The notes under the pieces are model-generated. The model ran no database searches. It worked only from the letters and a program-made list of their open reading frames with translations, and was not told the origin of the DNA. A stretch of 64,000 nucleotides of DNA from Vermamoeba vermiformis (Eukaryota > Tubulinea > Echinamoebida), in contig JBEWZL010000157.1 in the NCBI GenBank assembly GCA_045837725.1, positions 20,698 through 84,697 on the forward strand, read 5' to 3'. Within the stretch, counting starts at the first letter, position 1, and each line of letters opens with the position of its first letter. Positions 20,984-32,546 of this stretch are shown here, piece after piece. The position numbers and the translations under genes were made by a program.

Positions 20984-22720
20984 ATGGAGGTAAGTATCTG
21001 CCGACCTATTCAAAAATATTTTTCGTCCACGTAACGGTCATTTTATTTCTTTCAGCCTGAAGCCAAGAGAATGAAGCCCACAAGAACAATCGGTACTCAC
21101 GATGGTATGAATTACTTATGTTATAATCTTGCACGAGTACTTCGATCCGTGCTAGTGCTTCTTGTTCGGTGACAGTTTTTGAGATCGAGATCTGACCTAA
21201 TAATCCTCTATTTAATTTTAAAAATTACTAGGAACCTTCCATTGCGATGAAGCTATGGCATGTTTTATGTTAAAGTCCACAGACGAATTTAAAGACGCAG
21301 GTAAATATTAAAATCAATAAACTGATATTGGATCTCGCTTATGTGATGATTAGAAATCTTCAGAACACGCGATCCTAAAGTATTAGAGAAGATGGATATA
21401 TTAGTTGATGTTGGAGCAGTATACGATCCCGCCAAGTAAGAAAATATCCACAAAATCAGATCCTGAGAAATAAAAATTAATTTCATTATTATAGGCACCG
21501 CTACGATCATCACCAACGTGAATTTACTGGCACATTTAACGAGAATTACAAAATTAAATTAAGCAGCGCTGGTTTGGTTTACAAGTAAGTTCTGATCCGA
21601 TCGAACAAGTTCTGGCGATACTTTTAACCTTAATAATTAATAATAATTATATTTGCAGACATTTCGGCAAAGAAGTCGTTCAAAAGATTTTAAACAGCGA
21701 TGAAGCCACGACAAACATTATTTACCAACAAGTCTACGATGTACGTAGATCCGCGCGATCCACCCACTTTACGCAACTTTTTCTCACTAACACTGTCAAT
21801 CTTTCCAAATTTAGAAATTTATTCTTGCCCTCGATGCCATTGACAACGGTGTCAACCAATATGAAACTGATGTGCCGCCATTGTACGTCAACAACACTGA
21901 CTTGGGTGCACGTGTCGGAAAATTAAATCCTGCTTGGAACCAGCCCGCCGCTAACAGAGACGTACGACTAACATTAGTTATTTCCTTATATGGTAATACC
22001 TATTAATTGCCCCTTTAGGAATTATTCAAACGTGCGATGGAAATTGCTGGCACAGAATTCACTGAAACTGTAAAATACTTCGGTCAAGTACGTTTTAAGC
22101 ATCCTCCGTAATAGCAAGAAATTAACGATATATGGTGAGTAATAATACTAATGGTCTAATCAGGTCTGGTGGCCCGCTCGTCACATCGTTAAAGAAGCAA
22201 TTGAAAAGCGCAACGAAATCGATCCTAGCGGAAAAATTATCGTGCTGTCGCAGTTCTGCCCGTGGAAGGTACGTATAGGCATCGATTAATATAGTGGCTC
22301 GTATTAATTTATCGTAATTTATAGGACCATTTGTTTGAGTTAGAAAAAGAATTCGGAATTTCCGGTCAAGTTATTTACATTTTGTTCGGAGATACTTCCG
22401 GCGGCTGGCGAGTGCAAGCAGCGCCCAAGAACGAGACGGGCTTTGATTCGCGCAAGACTTTGCCGCAAGCCTGGTGTGGCTTGAGGGACGATGTTTTGAG
22501 CACCGCGATCAACATTCCTAATTGCATTTTTGTGCGTATCCTTTTGATTATGATGTGAGCTAGGGACCTATTATAGGGTTATATTATTATGATAGTAGTG
22601 TTATGTAATGTTGTTTTGCTTTGACTTCACTTTTTGACAGATGCGAACGGATTCATTGGTGGCAACAAAACTTACGAAGGCGCATTGGCGATGGCTAAAA
22701 CAGCTCTTACTATCGAATAA
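20984..22720 (+). CDS. MYG1: MYG1-family exonuclease (UPF0160)
   Basis: Exon 1 encodes only ME, ending at GTAAGT. The next exons read EAKRMKPTRTIGTHDGTFHC, then DEAMACFML, DILVDVGAVYDP, RYDHHQREFTGTFNENYKIK, SSAGLVYKHFG, DNGVNQYETDVPPLYVNNT, LNPAWNQP, PWKDHLFELEKEFGI and GWRVQAAPK. The HDGTFHCDEA and DHH sequences are the metal-binding motifs of the DHH-type phosphoesterase fold. MYG1 proteins act as 3'-5' RNA exonucleases in nucleus and mitochondria. The length (about 330 residues), motif order and C-terminal ANGFIGGNKTYEGAL are normal for the family. Eight short introns. No defects seen. The 128-bp gap to the divergent thioredoxin reductase extended start probably holds both promoters. Confidence 0.93.
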
Positions 22721-22821
22721 TACTATGAGTACTATAGTATCATCTGGTAATAAATGCTTTCCGAAGTCGATCAGCTTCGCATCCGCCAAATTTTTTTTCA
22801 ATTTTATTTTCAATTTTATTT

Positions 22822-23009
22822 TTATTTATCTTGTTTATTTACACGAATTTTGGCACTAACCATCATCAACTTAACTATTTCATCATGCATAGCAGTAATT
22901 TGTTCAATCGAAGTCTTCGACGATTTTTTGGTATTAGTTGGGTATGCAAGACTGCATCTGGTTCAATTTCATTCTCGAGCTCCCATTTGCGTGCGTCTTC
23001 AGCAGACAT
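22822..23009 (-). CDS. Small conserved-looking protein, function unknown
   Basis: Starts MSAEDARKWELENEIEPDA. A 38-bp intron with an unusual GTCTTG donor, a CTAAT branch-like sequence and an AAG acceptor would join it to TSIEQITAMHDEIVKLMMVS, ending KIRVNKQDK. Without the intron the frame stops sooner. About 50 residues, acidic then helical. Converges with MYG1. No family recognised; the spliced reading looks more protein-like than the unspliced one. Confidence 0.35.
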
Positions 23010-23156
23010 ATTGATAATATTGTTATATATTCGAATGTTATGCGCGCTCTACATTATCAACTCTGCTAAGTCTTTTATTTTACTAACAAAGAGCGAGTGA
23101 TCGCAACTAAACAATTATCTATTACTAATAGAGGTCATTAACAAAAATAGCTCTGT

Positions 23157-23942
23157 TTAAAAGAGAAGAGGATGGGCAGGAACTTTGAATTTCTTCAAGT
23201 TCATCATACGCAAGCCCGCTGACAACTTGAACGAAGAGCTGCAAGTGCTTGGCAAGCTGAACACGTCCGGGTCAACATAGCCAACGAAGTTGGTCACGAA
23301 GTAGATCGAGTTGACCTGAGTGCCGTTGTATAGACCCAAAAAGACGGGATAATCGTCGGTGAAGCAAGCAGCCAAAGTAATATCATCGCCTAAGTAAGAC
23401 CGATTAATTTCTTTTTGTTAGCGGATTTAGATTCGGATGTACTTACCCAATTGAGAGAGCCAAAGGTCGCATTGCTTGCCAGGGTAGTACTCATCAACAC
23501 CAGCAAAAGTAGCATCGTTCAAGAAGTCCCAAGCGTTGATCCAAGGAGAATTCAAGGCCCAAGTAGTGCACTGACCGGATGCGCTGTCGTACCAGTAGCC
23601 TTGATTCTATGATACTGTGATTAGAATTGATTTTATATGATTACAGTACTTACGCTCTCATAAAGTCCAATGAACTCGCCCACTTGGTTGAAATTGGTGT
23701 CATAAATATCGCTGCGAGCTCTAATTGGATCTCGGTTAGTTTTACTTGTTAACAATGATTGCTTAGAAGACAATCTACCTCTGATTAGTTTGGTCGTAAT
23801 AAGTGTTAACGGAGACGTAGCCACTGGGAGTAATGGCAAAAGCTGACAGACTGTAGTCCGTTGGTGGATTTGGCTTGGCTGGATCTGCCAGGGCAATGGT
23901 TGCCAAACAGAGTGCTGCTAAAGTTACCAAGAATGATTTCAT
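23157..23942 (-). CDS. Secreted Cys-containing beta-rich protein (EPDR/LVN1.2-like fold suspected)
   Basis: The start MKSFLVTLAALCLATIALAD is a standard signal peptide. Three further exons give GEFIGLYES, GYWYDSASGQCTTWALNSPW, GKQCDLWLSQLGDD and FSLPSTC. The pattern of Trp/Cys-rich beta strands, a C-T-W segment and a final F-x-LP-x-x-C resembles small secreted modules found in amoebae, ciliates and sea urchin (LVN1.2/ependymin-related type). These modules often stand alone or precede peptidase domains. Here the module is alone, followed by a basic tail (NLKKFKVPAHPLLF). The fold name is a guess. Secretion is well supported. The role is unknown; possibly adhesion or lipid binding. Confidence 0.55.
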
Positions 23943-24530
23943 ATTTGATTGTTGTATTCGAAGTGTTTCAAATGTGTTCTTACTGATCCGAAGCTGATGA
24001 AAAAATGACCGATCTTTGTTCGTATTTAAATGCGCGCAAGCCCATGAAAATCAGTAAAATTTCCTAACATTATGGACGTAACCGTATTGTCTAGCGCAGA
24101 AAGTTCAACTTGCCGGAAGTTTGAAACACTTTAAAGTGTGGAACTTTCTTCGGAATGTTCAGTGCGAACAAGGTGCATTCGCAAGATATCGCTACACCAA
24201 ATTCGGTAACACCAATATTAGCATTTTTCTAGGAAATTAAGATCCTTTGTATCATCCACTAAACGAACAGTCTGCGGATGTGCTCCAGTTGAAAATTAAC
24301 GAATCATAAAATGAATCCGAACTCTGGAGGCTTTACTTGATTTTCTTTAAAATTAATATGCGGATCTATTTGCCACCACGAAATAGAAGCAATCATTTAG
24401 CTTACTCTAATGAAGGCGAATACAACACTCGCGCCGAAAGTAAAAAGCAAACCTTTCGCTAGCTACAAATGACGAGGACCTGTTAATTTTATCTATGTAC
24501 ATTGGTTAATATTAATAACCATTACGTTAA
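23943..24530. other. Upstream region of the secreted-protein gene
   Basis: No coding signal seen in about 590 bp. It holds a perfect 14-bp palindrome ACACTTTAAAGTGT at 24126-24139, followed by GAAC/TTC-type repeats (GGAACTTTCTTCGGAATGTTC region, 24140-24160) that loosely resemble heat-shock-element spacing. Both may be promoter elements of the gene starting at 23942. Confidence 0.3.
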
Positions 24531-27500
24531 TTACATTGTCCGAGATAGCTCCGGCGATGAAGCACCGCTATCGGTGAAGTCATCCGTGTAGTTCAGATCA
24601 TCGCGCGAATCGTTCAATGAATTCGAAACACGCAGGACAGGATTAGCATTAGATGCCAATACATATACTTTGTCGCTGACTCGGAGCGGCAGACTTGGAT
24701 CTGGATTCGTTACGACAAAACCGCGGGATGTCGCTCGTACTCCATCTAATGTTCGGCGATAAAGACCAAGCGCCAGAATATTTTGATTCAACAAACTCTT
24801 AAATAGATCTTCAAACGTGTTCCGTTGCTATAATAACAGAGTTAATGTCATGATAAAGACAAAAAAAATTGGATGCAGATCCGATTACGTACCATTCCGT
24901 CGGGCAATGAGATCAATATTAAATTGTCTTTGAAGGTCTGTTGTCTCATAGGCTCGTCGTTAGTATCTTTCCACTGCACGAATTGTCGCACAATGTCCAA
25001 TAATAGCGGATTGACCACTGCTTGCGCCATCAAGATCTGAATGAAGTGACTATGGAATACTGAACCACGCATAAATTCTAAGAATAGGCGATGAGTACAT
25101 ACTATCATATTAGTATTGTCAATGAAGGACGTACCTGGATATAAATACGGGTCCTTAAAGTGGGTCGTGTTCGCGAATCCCAAACTTTCCAAAGTGAACA
25201 GCTCTAAGATCACGTGACACTTGGGGAAGTAATTGCGAATATTTACATAGGCCAAGATAGTGTTGCGATCAGGCGAAGATGAGTCTGGGTCCTAGTACAA
25301 CAAGTTGTTAATGCCCGCTTCATACTCGCGCAAATTGATCACGATTTAAAGAATAATAACAAAGAGCTTGACTTCGTGATACTCAGGTCAAAATGAACAA
25401 TAATTGACATCAAGACGATGAAAAGTATTAATCGTGTGATAAATTTCTTACGTATTTTGTGCCGACTAAGATGCACACAGAAGCCAAGTCGATGTTGACG
25501 CTGATCAAATCTTGCATGTTGATCGCAGAGCCCTTTAAAAGAAAACACAATAGTTAATCCTAATCCTGACGAAATTTCATGAAAAAACATCACTGCGTAC
25601 CTGCTGCACCCAGACTTCAGGGAACATGGCAATTTTGTTCCACTTCTCCGGTGTCATTGTCGTGCTGAGAATGACGATCGGCTTCAGCTCGCTAATGTGT
25701 GCCTCACGTAACGGCGCGATGAAATAGAACCAATCGGTCATATCACCTGAGATGATAATATGATTCGACACGTTCTTCGGCATACTCTGCCCTTCGCTAT
25801 AAGTTGGTGGCTCATCGTAACAGGCGTACTGGCCCTTCAAAATATCTGGGTCACGTGATCGGAACACATTCGTCCAGTACTCGCGAGACGAGCTGGAAAT
25901 ATCAATAGAATTTCTTCTGCCTTCTTCTACTGACGACTTGACTGAGCCAGGGGCCTGTGTGTGTGTCATCAGACTCGACAACTTGATTTCAGACTTGTTC
26001 AAGTTGAGCGACATCGGATCTCGTGTGATGAAAAAGGCAACCTCACCGCCCTCGATGATGTACTAATAAGGTGTGAGCAGCTGTATAGTCAAATATATAT
26101 CGATCTACTTACGTCATTGCCAGGGTTCAATGAAATGGTGTTGTCCTGCATTTGAACGGCAAAAAGGATGGATTTGTAGTTCTTGTAGATCAGCTGATAA
26201 AAGCGTTATTAAAATTGAATTAAGAGCTTCAAATAATATATATTACCTTAACAATGTCATTAAATCTGCTTCCAGAAAGAACTTCAGGCAATCTAGCCAT
26301 GAAGATCTGGTTGTTGGATCCGTCATCTTGCCGCACATGTCAGTGAGTGCCCATACATTAATATCACTCTTTATACTTACAATATTCATATAGGTCCGTA
26401 TCTTGATCGTAATATTCCGCCCTAACTTTAACCGTGCGAATAAGATTGGTGATAAATGTGAGTGAACCCTTCACCATTGTGGCCTTAGCCAACATGCCCA
26501 TGCGCAGCTCCAAGTATGAGAAACTGTACAAATATTTGCCAACAGACCTCAATAACGTCTATATATGTGTAAGTAAGGTTATCTATGTCGTTGGTATTAC
26601 ACTTACATTGGTCTCGGGAAATCTCATTTGCACGAAGATTGGCAATCTCTTGCGAACATTTCTGAAGCACAAACAATACAGTGCGTTATCTAAATATATC
26701 GATTAGTACATATATAATATGCAATAATAACCCTTTCGTACCTAGGTCTTTGCTCTCAATGTTTTCAGTGAGCTCGGGATCCACGACGATAAAGCAGGCC
26801 TTGGCTTTATCAACACGAATACGCGCTAAATCTTTAGGGTGCTATTATTGTAATTAGTACAGGCACGATATTGATTACCATCGTTCTTACCAAAGGAGTG
26901 CCCCTGTAAAAGTAGATGCGTTGATAGAACTTGGTTCTGGCCAACAGTTCCAATTCTCTACTCGGATAATCTTTCAACAGCACCACCATTTTGTACAAAT
27001 TTCGATTTCTTTTGCTGTAAAATTCATTCGCAAACGCCACCAAGTTGCCGTAAGTTATGTGTCCAGTCACTATCACGTGCTTCATGCCTTTCAAACGAAT
27101 GAAACTGCCATCGTATCTGCCCAACATCTTTTGCAATAATTTGCCAAAGTATACGGCCTAGGGGTGTGTGATTAGCATGTAATTACAACGCATTATCATG
27201 CGAGGGAAGTTACCTGAAGTGGCACCAAAACGACTGATGACAGCACCATTATCACAACGAAAAATCGGCCCAGACCAGTTTTAGGCGCCATATCACCATA
27301 GCCGAGTGTAGTAATCGACACTACGACAAAATATAATGCCACGTGAAATTCATTGTTGACTGTGTCTGGCTCCACCTGAAGCGAAAAGTTAGCGACTCGC
27401 AAGTGCGTGTACGTGGAAACTTACAATTAGAATAATACATGTGGACACGAAAATCAATGAAAATACGGTGAATGTCAATCTAAATACTTGTCTCCATAGT

Positions 27501-28412
27501 ACTATATTACCAAATTAGTAAAAGAATAGCTGTTTTAGTCGTGACAGTACCTGAATTAATCAAATTCAAAATAGATAATGCTCGGAAGATACGTAGAATA
27601 GATACCACACGAAAGAATGTATCAAATGATACTGTTTCTACTAGCGCTGGTACAATAGTAAAATAATCGATGAATGCGTAGAATGACAAAGCGTAACGGA
27701 TTCTGGATTGAGTAATTAGAAATTACCTTAGTATTAGTTCTGGCATGTTAAATTACCTGTTCTCCGTAATATATAAGTTCAGTGAAAATAGGAATAAGAA
27801 TGTTAACGCCATAGTAAAGTCCTGCAGCCGCTGTTAGATCAGATCCGACAATACTCGAGCCAAAACTTACTAGTGCAACCATCCAAGGTGGCCGTTCGAT
27901 TAAATAGGTTTGCCATACGTATAGCGCGCACCATGCAAGACTTAATACAGCATGGATGCTTCCCTAAATTAATTTTTAATTAGATCGCTAGATTGAATTG
28001 ATGACTTTCAGGATATTAGCCGTAACATTTTTCTATAGTGCTGATATGGCTAAAATTATATTTTAAATCAATTTTAGTGACTGGAGCGTAACCGCTGACC
28101 ATAATTTTCCGAATGTTTATCGGTTAATTAAGATCTTGATGTGGCTTCTTTGCCTACCAGAGTATAAGCCACAGGTCGTTTTCTAAAATAACTATTAGCT
28201 CTTAGCCACAATGAATTGCTCTCTCTTTCGTTGTCTCGCTGCAGTTGCTGTAAAACGGCATCTAGCTCCTTTCTGCTTAGATTTGACGGGGCAATTTTTT
28301 CTGTGCTACGTCTCGGTGCAGGCAATAATTTAACTTTTTGGGATCTGTATTTAGAATCGTCAATGAAGTTGGATTCGTCCTCGTAATCCAATGGATCCAC
28401 TGACGTCTGCAT
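24531..28412 (-). CDS. Slo/BK-type potassium channel with two RCK domains
   Basis: Starts MQTSVDPLDYEDESNFIDDS. A cytosolic N-terminus is followed by a membrane domain: IHAVLSLAWCALYVWQTYLI, a FIDYFTIVPALVE helix, an S4-like segment FFRVVSILRIFRALSIL, and a pore with ITTLGYGDMAPKTGLGRFF. RCK1 follows with MKHVIVTGHITYGNLVAFAN and ARIRVDKAKACFIVVD. RCK2 has VSNHIIISGDMTDWFYFIAP and LASVCILVGTKY. This order is that of Slo1/Slo2 tetrameric K+ channels gated by cytosolic Ca2+ or other ligands through the RCK gating ring. I see no acidic calcium bowl, so the ligand is uncertain. The S4 keeps only a few arginines, so voltage sensitivity may be weak. About a dozen introns, no frame problem seen. Confidence 0.85.
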
Positions 28413-28582
28413 TTTATAAATAAATTAACATAAAAATAAATATATAGATAATGTATCTTATACAATTAAATAGGAATAAAACTAGTTCCGTTAGAACAAA
28501 CAAAAATTTTTGACAGGGCAAGTTACCGTTTCAATTTTATCAGTCAAAAATCAATCACACAACGAATACAACAATTTATAAT

Positions 28583-29223
28583 ATGAGATTATTTATTTTT
28601 CTCGGTCGCTCGCTAATTGCAGCCTTTTTCATTATGGGTGCTCTTCAAACATTAAAGGTACGTGGGGCGAACTTTCTCAAGGCTTGTCATGCACTTCAAT
28701 AAATATTTAATGTGAAAATATTTATTATTAGCCCTTAAGCGAATAAAATGATAAACACGGTATAATTTTATGAATTATAGGAATATTTTTTTGATTTTCA
28801 TTTCCCTGTTCTAGGAACCCTTACCAGTCTACAGACTACTTAATCAATATGGTTTATCAGCTGAATATGCTGAATTTGCTACAAATGCTCTTGGTAAGAA
28901 AATAGATTCGGTATACAATCGGTGCAGATCTGATCTTTCCTGTCACAGCTGTCGTGCAGATCATTTGCGCCGTAGGTCTAATTAGCAGTGTCATGGCATC
29001 ATTTTTTGGCATGTTATTATTTTTGCAATATTTAGCCGTCGTTATGGCCTCAAAACCAGACATTTACTCGACTGCTGGCCAGATGGCACTCGCAAAGGTA
29101 ATTCCGCGATTAATTTAACAACAATAATTAACCTATCAATAGGAACTCGCTATATTGGGCGGTTTGTTGGTTTATATTGGCTACAGAATGTTATACAGCG
29201 GTCAGAAACGAAAACTTGATTAG
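28583..29223 (+). CDS. Small four-helix membrane protein, DoxX-like
   Basis: Starts MRLFIFLGRSLIAAFFIMGA. Three introns. About 125 residues with four hydrophobic helices, including LAVVQIICAVGLISSVMASF and AILGGLLVYIGYRML, and a basic end (GQKRKLD). The opening GRSLIAAFFIMGALQTLK and the spacing of helices match DoxX/DoxX-like proteins, which are membrane subunits of uncertain role. No catalytic residues are visible. The gene starts about 170 bp from the divergent potassium-channel gene. Other small 4-TM families cannot be excluded. Confidence 0.5.
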
Positions 29224-29262
29224 ATAAACCGAGTAGTTTAGCCCACTACGACGATTTTGTTC

Positions 29263-30310
29263 CTATTCTTCTGGCTGCAACAGCTCTGCCGTGGATGCAT
29301 GCGAGTGATACTGATACTCGCGCACTATTATACTGCCAGGATCAGTCGTGTACACGGACATGATGACACGTGCTTGACACGGCTCGTCGTTGGGTCCTTT
29401 GGTGATACAGATGTATCGCTGCGTCCATATGAGACCGCCCTTAGCGTTGGGACTCTTATTAGGGTTCCTCTGCAAAGGTAGTTAGCATTAATAATTCATT
29501 TGATAGTGATTTAAGAGCGAGACTTACGCCACTCCCATACACGCGTCCACCGGCTTTATGGAAGAGACAGTTCCAAAGCGTGTTCGTCTTGTTGATCCAA
29601 TGGCCCTCTTGATCGATGTTGATAGTCGACGATGACGTTGGCTCTGCACCACCTTTCGATTTCCTGCCTCGTTTCGCGTGGATCTTCTTCGGTTTGGCAA
29701 TTTTGATTTTAATTTTAGGAGGCTCGATCGGCTGAGGCCGTGGCTTAGAGCGCAGTTTTGGTCGTTCTTTTTCTGGAGCAACGTCATCTTTTTCTGGATC
29801 AAAGTCAGTGTCGGAAGCGTCCGACTCAGCGGTTGCCTCGTTGAAATTGCTAAGCGGATCTCGCTTTGGAACCGATGCACTTCGTGGCAAGGCCTGACGT
29901 AAGGTAGTCTGCTTAATTTCAGATGATTTTGTAGGTTCAGGTTGAGTCTTTCTTCTGAAGCGATCCAAGTTGCTCCAGTTGAGTTCTTTAAAAGGTACTG
30001 GCGACTTATCATTTATGCTGGAGACCATATTCTCTGCCCCAATATGAGCTAGAAGAAATGCTACAGCGTCGTCCTCGACTCTCGAATGAATAGCCTTTAT
30101 TTTTAGAATTATTTTCAATTTCTGAAATTTTGACAAAAATGAATTTCGTACCTCGTTTAAGTTCTCATCGATACTGACGTCGCAGAACTGCATGAGCTCC
30201 TCGAAAATATTCTGGTCTTCCTTTTTAGCCACATTAGTATTCGAGCATCGTTCAACGCTCTGTTGACACTCAAAGTCGTTGCCGATCTGCTCCATGTTAG
30301 CGAGTTCCAA
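29263..30310 (-). CDS. FLYWCH/WRKY-GCM-like zinc-finger protein with AT-hook-like motif
   Basis: Starts MELANMEQIGNDFECQQSVE. An acidic N-terminal half is followed by a long Lys/Pro-rich linker containing KRGRKSKGG (AT-hook-like). Then comes GHWINKTNTLWNCLFHK, and in the last exon GLIWTQRYICITKG, EPCQARVIMS and EYQYHSHAS. The W...RY.C...C.AR...H.H order is that of FLYWCH/WRKY-GCM-superfamily C2H2 zinc fingers, which bind DNA and are also used in some transposases. It is therefore probably a DNA-binding nuclear protein. The fit is by motif spacing only. A small intron separates GSGV from RNPNKSPNAKGG. It is tandem with the SID-1-like gene upstream. Confidence 0.45.
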
Positions 30311-30440
30311 AAGAATGATAGGTTGACTTTAGCAGTAGCGCATATAAGCACTTTTAGCTTAAAAAGAGCTTTTTGGAGCCAATTTAAATCTAGGAAATAA
30401 CCGAAGCGCTCCATAAAATTTGTAAGCGCTTTATTCTCGC

Positions 30441-32372
30441 TTAGAAAACATATAAACTCTTTCTCTCCTTCTTGATGATGTCTCTATCCATGATGTATAC
30501 AGTGGAGAATAAGAGGAACAATGCGATAGCGCTCAAGAAATGCCTAAAATAGTTGTTAGATCCCGATCGACCTTCAATTTCAGCGTTACGTACCAAACAT
30601 CGTGAGTATCAAAATAATCAAATGCAAAGCACGGCTTATTTAACTTCTTCGACTCATCGAAAGGCAAAAACTACCAAGCTAGTTAGTACGCAACTCGCCG
30701 TTCAGTGAACGAACGTACCTTGTTTGTAACAGGGATTTGGAAGAAATAAAGTGCTCCAGACTAATTTAAAGTTATTACGTAGTCTATTTGAATAAATAAT
30801 ATGACTTACAGTAAACGACAAGCAGTTGAGCCACACAAGCCACACAAACCAAGGAGGTCTTTCAGCGTGTCTGAACTTCATCACTGTGTACCAGACGAGG
30901 TACATCAGATCTACTAACACTAGCAGGCCCCTGACTCATCGTTAATAAAAGGATAATATGGCTCATAATGACTTACAAGCAAATTGTCGGGAAGTCCAAA
31001 GTATCAGCGATAGTGATGCCATAACCCGCGGCCAAGATCAATATCGTGTAAGCAACAGCGTTACCGACGAGGACGAATGTCAAGCGTGCCTTGTCTCCGT
31101 GCCATTTGCGTCGCACAGTACGCAAGATCTTGCGTGGCTTGCAAATAGGCATGCGATGGTGATACAACATGTGGTACGAGCCAAACAAAGAGAAATACGT
31201 CCACAATACGAACACAATAGGCCAAAAGCTAGCAGTAGTTCGTAAACAAGTCGAATAAGATACTATTTTGAACCACTTACACATAAGGCGGGAAGCTAAC
31301 GAGCGACAAAAAGTTCAAAATGACTACGATAACGAGCAAGCCAAATGTACGGAATGGTCCAGGACTGAGCGAATGTTGTCTCTTTTGATATATACAGACG
31401 AAGAGAAGCAATGCACCAGCGAACATAAACGTTGTGTCTACGGTCGAATTAGTCGCTTGACACGGTGCTAGACACGTCACGTACCGAATTGAAAATTGAG
31501 CTTACTCGGGCACACATGATACAATGCCGAGAAGATGCCTAGTATAATATATTAATACCGAAGTCAAATCATAGAACTCGTTATATACCTTCAAAAATGA
31601 GTGCCAAACCCATACAATAGAAGAGTGACATATCTGTGTGCAGACCATGCAATCCATCTTCTTCAGGCTTGGTGAACTTGACAATTAAAATGAACGATAC
31701 ACCAGCTGCTATATAACCAATATTGCTGATAACTGAAGTAGGACACGTTAGCAACTAGAAGATGGTTCATTTGCCACGTACCATTATTGAATGCTGAAAT
31801 AAACCAAAAGTCGTGCTTGCATTTAAAATTATAATAACATGAGACTTCTTTTGTTTGATATTGAAAGAATACGAACTGGACAGTGTGCCGTTAGTGGTGA
31901 CGTAGTAATGGCATTGGCACTTTCATACCTGGACTGAAGGAAGCATATAAAACAAAGCGGCTATCACGAGCACCTTTGGTCATGTTTAGCTATTGAGATA
32001 GCAATGCGCCAGACTACATCTGAAACTTACCTTGTAAAACTAAAAATATAAATAAATTAATAATTTGAATACGCAAAGATTATATGAAGTCTTAACGATA
32101 TAAGACTACTAACGAGGCATTTAAGAATTTTCAGTCGGCTTCACTTTCGGAAAAATCGAAAATTGACTTACTGGCTTCATGTAAACCAAAGCTTTGGCGG
32201 GCTTTATCTTGCCGTGTTCGAATACATCGTGTATTGTCTTTGGATTCGGAAAATTGAGCTTTTCTTCAATTACGGTAGTTCTGTTCACGATCAGCTCGTC
32301 CTCATCTCCTGGGAGCTCCCTCACTGACGACGAAACTTGTATTTCTTCTATCAAAGGTTGCCGTTCGTCCAT
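30441..32372 (-). CDS. SID-1/SIDT-like multi-pass membrane protein without the large ectodomain
   Basis: The C-terminal membrane core is clear: NIGYIAAGVSFILIVKF, DMSLFYCMGLALIFEGI, ALYHVCP-type sequence, then five further helices, and near the end FDYFDTHDVWHFLSAIALFL. The YHxCP and FDxHDxWHFLSA motifs define the SID-1/CHUP family, membrane proteins linked to dsRNA import in animals and to cholesterol handling. They carry His/Asp residues resembling the ceramidase-like CREST hydrolase site. Animal members have about 300 extracellular residues first; here only about 100 residues precede the core, starting MDERQPLIEEIQVSSSVREL, acidic and without a signal peptide. The exact first exon is uncertain, so missing upstream exons are possible, but the Speedy-like gene begins only 175 bp away. 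Confidence 0.75.
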
Positions 32373-32546
32373 TGAATACAACCTCTCGAAGATTTGTTGC
32401 ACCGCATCAATCTATCACAAAAATAATGAAATTAACCATGTTTTTGGGAAAGCACTTTAGCGAGATTTCCCGCACCAGTACGCGACTGAGCAATCTCGGA
32501 TTTATTTATTTGTACCAGCCTTTAGCTAGACAATAACGGCTTTAAG

